From contig CM060072.1 in the NCBI GenBank assembly GCA_030533445.1, forward strand, positions 20,339,767 through 20,403,766: 64,000 nt of DNA, in the 5' to 3' direction. This document shows positions 9,976-64,000 of the stretch, piece after piece. The stretch is from Cyprinodon diabolis (lineage: Eukaryota > Chordata > Actinopteri > Cyprinodontiformes > Cyprinodontidae). Under the pieces are notes generated by a model that was not told the DNA's origin, ran no database searches, and saw only the letters and a program-made list of their open reading frames with translations. The position numbers and the translations under genes were made by a program. Within the stretch, counting starts at the first letter, position 1; every line of letters begins with the position of its first letter.

Positions 9976-12900
9976 TTTTCTTTTCTTGAAATGCTTAATG
10001 AATGCTTTTTAGCCCCAGCAGAAATGCACGATATCTAACCTGCCCTGCAGAGAGTAGAGCTCTTTATTAAAAACTACAAAAATGCAGGAGATACAAAAAA
10101 TATAAAAGCTGCCAATTTTTTTCTGTACAACTTGCTCTTTTACATCTATGTCTCTGTTTTGGGAAAAAGTTATTCAAATATTAAGTAAACGGAGATTGAT
10201 GGATTTTACTCATTAGGCTTTTTACTTTACTTTGCAAAGTAAAATCAGAACAAGACAACATACAGCGCTCCCAGCATGATGTTCAGCCCTGTTCTGATCT
10301 AGGTAGTTTGTCTTCCTTACTTGAAATGATGGAAATGTTGTGAAGGTTGTGTCAAAGTAAAAACAAATTACAGACACTTAAACAGCAACATGTTATGGGA
10401 ATGGTATGTCTTGTCCCAAACATCCAATAAGATAAGAATCAAGTTTCCTTTAGACATTTTGTGGCCTTGCAGCTCTGAGGCCTGAATGAATGAAACTCGG
10501 CATTAATAACCAATATATAAAAAAAGGAATTCCCACCACAGTCTGAAAAAAAAATCTTCAAGCTAAGATTGTTATGCTGAAGGAGAGCAGCAAAGGGAAT
10601 CCAAATGATAAGGCTCAAAATTACACTGACTAAATAAATGAAAACCCATTCAAATCATTTGGTCATATTTTGTATTCCTTAATCTATTCCAGTACCTCCA
10701 CAAGATGAAACTGATGTAGATCAAATACAAACTGTTTTAAACCTTTTGTGCTGTTTCCCACTTATGGAAAAAAACAAAAAACATTTAGGATTAGAATATT
10801 AAGATACATTTATGAACACAGTTGAAAATAAGTTAAATATGTGCTTATTATTTGAAGGCATTTTCCCATCTGACAGATGAGCTTAATTGCATATCCTAAT
10901 TTATTAGATGACTATAGCTCATCACCTGCATGAAAAAAAACAGGTCATGGTACACAGTTAAAAAAAAACAGTGTCACTTTAACACCTACAGAGTTGAATA
11001 TAACTGTTTTAGATAACATTTGGTCCTATTCGAAATTAGTGGAAATTTGACTCTGAGTTTTAGTGTCAAAATCAAGAAGAACTCTCAGAGACTGGCAAGT
11101 AATCAACACCCTGTAGAGTAAAAGTTACACTGCATGGCTGTCACATTTTACACTGATTATTAACTCAAACACTTGAGCTGATTTGCACTGTGGATAGTTG
11201 TAAATCCTTCATTTACAGTGAAATAGGTTTACTCTGAACTTTTAACACCCTATCTTTTACCTGCAGGTTTTTTCTATTTGTTTTGCTCTTTTTAAAAATT
11301 GTAAGTTTTTTCAAATCTGCAAGATTAAATACCACCTCTGCAAAAGAGAAAAGAGCTCCCATATGTGTGACATTATATTGTGCAAAAGGCAATTCAGTTC
11401 TTTTGATTTTGTCTATTTCATTTCTATTGATTTCTATTTTACTTCGGTTTTCATAGCCAATTCTTATGCATTTATTTGATTACTGTGGCTGTTTGGCTAT
11501 GTTTTTTGATGCCATCAACCCCAGTCAACCAAAACAGATTTTAGTTTTAATTAAGTTTTTTTTTCTTCTCTTTTTTTTTTTTTGAGAGGACTTGATTCAT
11601 TTTGAGTTTGTGCAGAAGCAATACTTAATCATACTCTTATGTTTTTATTGGTTTGTATTGGACAGTTGGATAGATATGAGTGTAGAAGTGTCAAGTTCTT
11701 GGTAAGCAATATAAAACATTTGTTTTTGCTGCAACATTTCACAGCTTTCAAGGACTCCCTATATGCATTGCTGATAGAGAGTGGGTAAGTTGGGTAAAGG
11801 AACAAAGCAGTTTTATTATTATAAACAAACATCTGCAATATATCAAAGGAAATGTGAGAAAAGTATGTTTAAAGAATTATTTAAGAATTACTTAGCCTTC
11901 ATGCACATGGATTAATTATTTACTTATAGGCTGCTTGATCACCTGACTAGATCTCCTAAATATCTAATAATCTACAGCTGAAAACATTGAGCCTGTGTCA
12001 TCAGGGTTGGGGCAACCACAAAACATGCTTGAGAGGCACTTAGTCACATCAGATAAGCTGGAACTTAGTCATCTTTTTTAAAAATGTGTTAAATTTGTAT
12101 GAAATCTATTCTTTAGATGCGTTTATTAAAGGAATTAAACAAACATTGATGCAATGCCAGGTCTGACTTGATAAGGAGGATGCTTGAGGAGAGCATACCT
12201 GGAGTGTTTGACTTTTTCTAATGTCAATATTGAATATCACCAAACTCAAAAGGCTTTCACTGTTAAGATAGAAACATCCAAACAGTTTTTTTTTCACTCT
12301 CCTTCTAATCAGTTGCTTAAATTAAAAATATGAAGTCATACATTTTTGTAGCAATGTGGATATAATGTAAATATTCACATCATAGCTGATAAAGTAAGGG
12401 GAAAAAGTTGGTTGTGTGTAAAGAGAAAGGAAGATAATCTGTAATTTGCTCTGTAACCTGAGGATTATTCACCTCTCATCAGCACCGGTGCAAAGAGAAC
12501 TGCTGCCACTACATCTGGTGCTTTAATCCAAAGCACTGCAGCCAAACTCAACACAAACAGAATCAAACATCCTGGACCTTCAAAGTAAAAGCTGCAGATC
12601 ACTTTTTTTATATTATTTTTTTTAAGCTGATTTCACCTATATGCAATTGGAAAATTAAATTGTGATGTGTGGTTTATAAATTGATCACTGGAATTCTTAT
12701 TCCTGTCTGGATTTAGCAAAGTAAAACATGATGAAATCTCAATAGTGTCTAAAAGTTTTACTGATCATCAGTGCCGAATATTAAGTTATTAAAATGTAAA
12801 ATATAAGCCTAAATAGAAAAGAGTAAATGTGCTGCTTTATTGTATCTTATTTTGATGATACCTGGCATCAAACGTTCCTTCAGCTTCACACATCCCCAGC

Positions 12901-13055
12901 GCTCCTCTGCTGGCACCACTTGGATGCGCACAGTTCGCAGGATTTTGTTTTTCCACTGTTTGTTTTATATTCATCTTGACATTTCTTTAAATTTGTAGAT
13001 TTTTCTTTTTGTAAAATCGTTTCTCAACATAATCGTCTTCACTGCACTTTGAACC
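9976..13055. other. Intergenic region tiam1-grik1 and putative grik1 promoter
   Basis: About 3 kb with no coding similarity on either strand. The claudin and keratin-associated genes that lie between these genes in mammals are absent here. The final 150 bp (12880-13030) are richer in G+C, as expected near a promoter, but no clear TATA box or initiator can be fixed. A weak RE1-like match lies at 12910-12930. Confidence 0.5.
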
Positions 13056-13091
13056 ATGGATGGACCAATGCGCAGGATGGTTTGGGAATAA
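13056..13091 (+). other. Upstream ORF in grik1 5' leader (11 codons)
   Basis: ATG in a strong context (accATGg) opens an 11-codon frame ending TAA at 13089-13091, 100 bp before the main start. A second ATG at 13060 is in frame with the main start and would add 44 residues. The leader is transcribed only if initiation is upstream of 13056, which is not known. Confidence 0.45.
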
Positions 13092-13191
13092 AACTTGGGT
13101 TGTGCGCCGCCGTGACCCGTTCGTGGTTTGGCTAGAAGCCTTTTTGGTCTGTCATGGTCCCAACACTCCAGACAAGTTTGCCTGGAAAACC

Positions 13192-59845
<46,654 letters not shown>

Positions 59846-60148
59846 GTCTTGCATTCTAAACATGATGCTATCCACTTTCAGAGAAATTAACATTCTTTAT
59901 AACTTCTTAGATTATTATTTTTGGTGTGAACCAATATTAAAAGAATATGTCTTTCCTTTATTCCTGTTTCTTTTGTTGATTTGTTTGTGAAGCAGTGCAC
60001 TGTAGTTATAGTTTGAAGTGTCATATCCCTGTGAAACATTGTCATCAGTGTCAAAGCATTTGGTGGCTGTAAGATTGACATCTCTCATATACGTTCTTCT
60101 AACTTTGTAAAGTTATTTCAAATGTAAAGCAGCTCTACTGATTTTTAA

Positions 60149-60154
60149 AATAAA
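60149..60154 (+). terminator. grik1: Candidate grik1 polyadenylation signal AATAAA
   Basis: About 300 bp after the CLSF-form stop codon, followed by a T-rich stretch (gaattttttcggttgctatt). Confidence 0.55.
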
Positions 60155-61554
60155 GAATTTTTTCGGTTGCTATTTGCATTCTTTTTATCAGTAGTTTTAT
60201 TGACAGTGGTCTCTGTGCACATGCCTTTATTTGTCTTTCTGCACCCTTTGATGTTCTTTACTGAGCCTAGCGTAGGAAAGGGAAGGAGATGACGACCTTT
60301 AAGGAAAGACAGGAACACACCTGCTGTGTTATACAGTATCCCGCTCCAACAAACATTCCTCCAGAAACTTTCACAAAAATATATTCAAACTGGATCCACA
60401 CAATGCTATAACAAGGTGAGAGAGGAAGGGTATAAAGAGAAAGGGTTTATTTTAAATGCAAAAAAGTCTCGGTTTGTAACAAAAAAACAATCTCCTGTTT
60501 ACCAGAAAGTACAGTAATGTTTTTTTTTCTTCATTTGTCAAATGTGAAAGCCAGAGGGAATGTATTTACTTCCTGCTGTCACAGCGGGTCCCAAGTAACA
60601 TACTGTATGATTCCTGTTGTGTTTTCAAAAACTGAATGTACTTCAGCTACTGCAAAAAAAGAATATGCTATATTTCAAGCTTGCTTTTCAGTGTCACATA
60701 ATAGATTTTTATTTTCTAGAAAGAGGTACTATCACATCTAGTAAAAAGCTAAAATTATATATATAATAGTTGTAAATGTTGCTGGTATTTATAACCAAAA
60801 TCACTGTGTGTTAAATCTTATATTTGTGATAAAACTGACCAAGAAGAAGTTTGAACATTTTGATAGAAATGGAAAGTATCTCCCAATCTTGGTTGAGTGA
60901 TAGAAAGTGATTATATTGATGAGCTTTTATATCAGCACTGGTATGACTATCCTTACAGAAATCACTGTCTCCCCATATATGGTACTCCCCAAGAGATTGT
61001 TGACCCTTAATCCTTAGATTTCAGAACTGATTGCTGTAAATTGTCTCTTAATATAAGCAGCCTTAGGGGACGTCAGACATTTCCTAACCAGGCATGTCAA
61101 AAAAAAACAGCTTTTCTTTTGAAATGTGTTTTAAATCTCAGCGATCTCAAGGTTGCACATTTTAATAAACTTTACATTTTTTTGATAATCATATTTTTTA
61201 TCAGAAACCAAACATTTGAATTAACTGATGATGTTTAATAATAATAAAAAGCAGACAGCATGTGAAAAGAAAAAAAAATCAATTGGCCTGTTTTTTAATA
61301 TTACAAACGATGTCAACTTTTCTGGACAGTAACTTTAGGAGGCGGTGTTTCTCCTAAACACCTTATTTGTTTTACCACAAATAAATACAGATGTAAAAGT
61401 AAATGCAAATAAATGTTGAGATTTGTGTTTATCCTGTTAAAGTATTTAAAAAAAAAGGTCCTTACCATATATGGTAAGTCAAATTACAGGATAAAGCATT
61501 TGTTCAGCCCAAGTCCAAATAAGGATATATACATATTTTATTTCTAGGCTTAGC

Positions 61555-61810
61555 AGGCGTTTTTATGTGTAGAACATTTCCATAGCAAGAAAATTCAAAG
61601 TTCTGTACATGAACAGAAGAAACGAAAAGCAATCAGACAGAGAAAAGTAAATTTTAGTGGCACAGGTAAAGAAAGTTTGAACTGCAAACTACAAAATGCA
61701 GAATAGATTTAATCTAGATAACCTGAGTAATCTTTTGGATGATAGACTGAAGACTCTGTATTGTATTTTAAAGTTTTGCCATATTTTAGATATTGGTTGA
61801 AAAAAAAGTC
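61555..61810 (-). repeat. L2-like LINE trace
   Basis: tgtgtagaacatttccatag, aaattcaaagttctgtacat and gtattttaaagttttgcc resemble, in order, the tail and late ORF2 of the L2 copy at 3838-4440. Very diverged. Confidence 0.4.
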
Positions 61811-63382
61811 TAGTCCAATATAAATTTCTGTTTATTATTAACTCAAGAATCCTGGTGGTATATCTTGGCACTTTTGTGTCTTGATTTTTACCTCTTTGTC
61901 CTGACTGTGCCTCTTTGGCACTCTACCCCTGTGGATACTTATGGCTGCCAAGGGGCAATGCTTTGTATCTGGCAGCCTATGACTACCACAAGCTTCTGGG
62001 GCCAGGTCTGCCTGCCCCTTGCTGCTGTGCATTTCAGGCCTTCTACTTCTTCTTCTCACTGCACTTACAAAGTAAACCTCCAGGGTAAAAACTTTTATTC
62101 ACATCAACACAAACATACATTTAAAATCATACACATAGACACCAACATGCAATCATTCCAAACAGTAGAAGGCCATACAAAAATAGGCTAAAATAACAAT
62201 ATCGTGGTCCGTCTACTTTGTGGGCAACCATCTGCTTTGCATAATATACCCAAAAAACCAGACATGTAAAAATTGAAAATAAAGAAAATTAGATGATATA
62301 TATCTCACCTTTAGTTAATTGAAGAAAACGTTTTAGATTATTTTTGTCACCGGTTTCTCTATTGGAAATGAAACTGCAAAGATTAGAACAAGTTAGAACA
62401 AGCAACCAATGCACTGAAAAGTGATAGTTTATACAGTAATCTACTCAAGTTGGACTTTTTAACTTGGCATATTTATAGGTGAACTAAGTATTATGTGTAC
62501 CTCCTAAGCGAATCGGACCAAGCTTTACTTAATCTCTACATGTAATGAGTTTTCTCTCTTTTTCTCTATTTTTCAGTATTCAGATTAATTCAGGGATTGG
62601 GTTCAGTCCAGTGTAATAGCATTTGGTTGCTTCTAATCTCCTAACCCCATAATTCTTAATCAAAACCAAAGGCAGTTTTTATTTCTTTTTTTTTCCATCT
62701 TCCTCTAATCCATCATGAACAAGGCCAGGGATTACAGTTTTGACCTTGGCATTCTGCTCTGCTAAGCGGTACCCTCTATCCATATGTGTAGTGACGATGT
62801 TACCTGACACCATTGACAGCACTGAAAAAATGGTTCAGGGATTATCTATGCCAAAGTCTTGTAAAGATGAAGAGGAGATCAACAAAAACAAATCAGAATT
62901 GTACAGCTCTGTATAAAAATAAAAAAAAACCCCTGCAAGATTAAATTTGCATGACATAAAATCAATGGCCTTATTGTATGAAATAACATGCCTTATTAAA
63001 TCCACTGAAGAGCAAAAGCTTGTTTCCATTATGTATCTTTCAGACTTGCCAGGCTAAGTTTGTGCAGCAGCATGCAATGCTTTCAACTGTACAAGCAACA
63101 ACAGGGGAATTAAATTTCAACTATGACTACACCATAAAAAAATGGCAGATGTCTGAGTGTGTCCCATCCATCACAATGAAATGAAGACTCCCTGAGGCTG
63201 ATAAGGCAGGTCTGTGTCAACAGCCTGTCAATGAAGACAAACGAGGAGGAAGTGGAAGAGGAGGTGTAGGAGGAGGAGGGCTTTTAGAAGTGTAAAGCAT
63301 TCTTTTATCTCCATCTGCTCTCTGTGAGTCTTCCCCAGTCCTAGTGTATGAAGTCTTGGGTGTAAATAATTGAGGTCCAGTG

Positions 63383-63396
63383 CTGCCATCTGCTGG
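63383..63396 (-). promoter_or_regulatory. CTCF-like motif, reverse (CCAGCAGATGGCAG)
   Basis: On the minus strand all 14 positions fit the CTCF core consensus CCASYAGRKGGCRS. It lies 3.5 kb beyond the last grik1 exon, pointing back at the gene. Binding cannot be judged from sequence alone. Confidence 0.45.
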
Positions 63397-63550
63397 TACA
63401 AATATGAAATACCTATGTAAATATGAAAGAACTGATGTCAGTTTAAGCATAGTTACATCTTCTCTGATTGTTTAGCCAGATCAACCTTCAACTAGCCATT
63501 ATGATATGTCTGATCAAAAGTTTGATGTTAATTCAAAAAAGGGACTTGTT

Positions 63551-63575
63551 TTTGATTGATTGATTGATTGATTGA
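63551..63575 (+). repeat. (TTGA)n microsatellite
   Basis: Five to six tandem tetranucleotide units. Confidence 0.9.
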
Positions 63576-64000
63576 CTTTAATGATTTCACAGTGGAGAAA
63601 TGTACTCGTTACATCAGCTCAAATAGTCAAAGGAGAAGAAGAAGTTGCCAAAGGAAGAAAAAGGCTCATTGGATACGATGTATCTACTGTTTTAAGCGAT
63701 TGTGTGTTTGTGTCTGTGTAAGAATGTATATGTATGTTTGTGTTTTGATATTTAAAAAAGAATTACAGTGTCTTGTCTAAGGTTTTATACTCCTTGAGGA
63801 TATGTGCTCTAACAATCACAGAACTCAGTGTAGTTTATTAAGATTTCATTTCACAGACAAACTCAAGAAGTACGTGTATTTGCAATGCATTCTTAATGGA
63901 CATGTAAAATGTTTTGACATTTTACATTTTTATTCCTTTTTTCTGCTGCTTATGTGTGATCATATCTGTACCCTGTAGAAATATTTTGGATTCTGAGAGT

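Larger units (their letters stand above)
60155..64000. other. Downstream intergenic region
   Basis: No coding exon recognised on either strand. In mammals bach1 lies beyond GRIK1 in the opposite orientation, but nothing here shows its 3' end. The segment 61890-62060 is richer in G+C and open in both strands, without a recognised product. A L2-like trace, a TTGA microsatellite and a CTCF-like motif are listed separately. Confidence 0.55.

Noticed and set aside
9976..13055. Search for claudin genes between tiam1 and grik1
   Set aside because: Claudins are short single-exon membrane proteins that would show as a frame of over 200 codons; none exists here.
61838..62191. Open frames on both strands in a GC-richer patch, considered as the end of a neighbouring gene
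   Set aside because: No recognisable family and no splice or polyadenylation context; kept only as a note under the downstream region.

Overview
This is a vertebrate nuclear window, almost certainly from a percomorph teleost. It is AT-rich, has spliced genes with GT-AG introns, and is full of fish-type repeats: hAT and Tc1-like DNA elements, MITEs with paired inverted ends, an R4/Rex6-like LINE, L2-like LINE tails and tRNA-derived SINEs. The species cannot be named from the sequence alone. There are no prokaryotic operons, CRISPR arrays or phage genes.

Two genes lie head to tail on the + strand. Positions 439-7463 hold the 3' end of tiam1, a Rac-specific guanine nucleotide exchange factor: ten exons coding the rest of the DH domain, the C-terminal PH domain and the acidic tail (541 residues visible). 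Its 3' untranslated region appears to run to about 9970 and includes a decayed Tc1-like element. After a gap of about 3 kb comes a complete grik1, the kainate receptor subunit GluK1, with coding ends at 13192 and 59845. Sixteen exons are common to all predicted forms up to residue 841 or are terminal exons, and a 45-bp cassette exon is also present. All join in frame. Two alternative last exons match the two known GluK1 C-terminal tail types. Predicted proteins are 882 or 894 residues, plus 15 with the cassette. The order tiam1 then grik1 in one orientation matches human chromosome 21 as I remember it, without the claudin and keratin-associated genes found between them there.

Most remaining sequence is intron. 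Intron 1 of grik1 (14.4 kb) is a landing zone for mobile elements: a 1.35-kb hAT with an exact 8-bp target duplication, several MITEs, a RecQ-helicase-like transposon fragment and a long inverted-repeat element just upstream of exon 2. Later introns hold a second hAT with a BED-finger remnant, SINEs, L2 fragments and the LINE beside a TA microsatellite.

I found no previously undescribed biological system. The points most worth checking are: an arginine codon fixed in the genome at the pore position normally changed by Q/R RNA editing; a GC-AG intron with a competing in-frame GT donor that would delete glutamate-binding residues; the conserved 15-residue cassette and both C-terminal exons; a duplicated, decayed tiam1 exon edge; an 87-bp intron of tiam1 that is open in frame; and CTCF-like motifs that face each other across grik1. 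All gene models are homology-based reading by eye, with family sequences recalled from memory.
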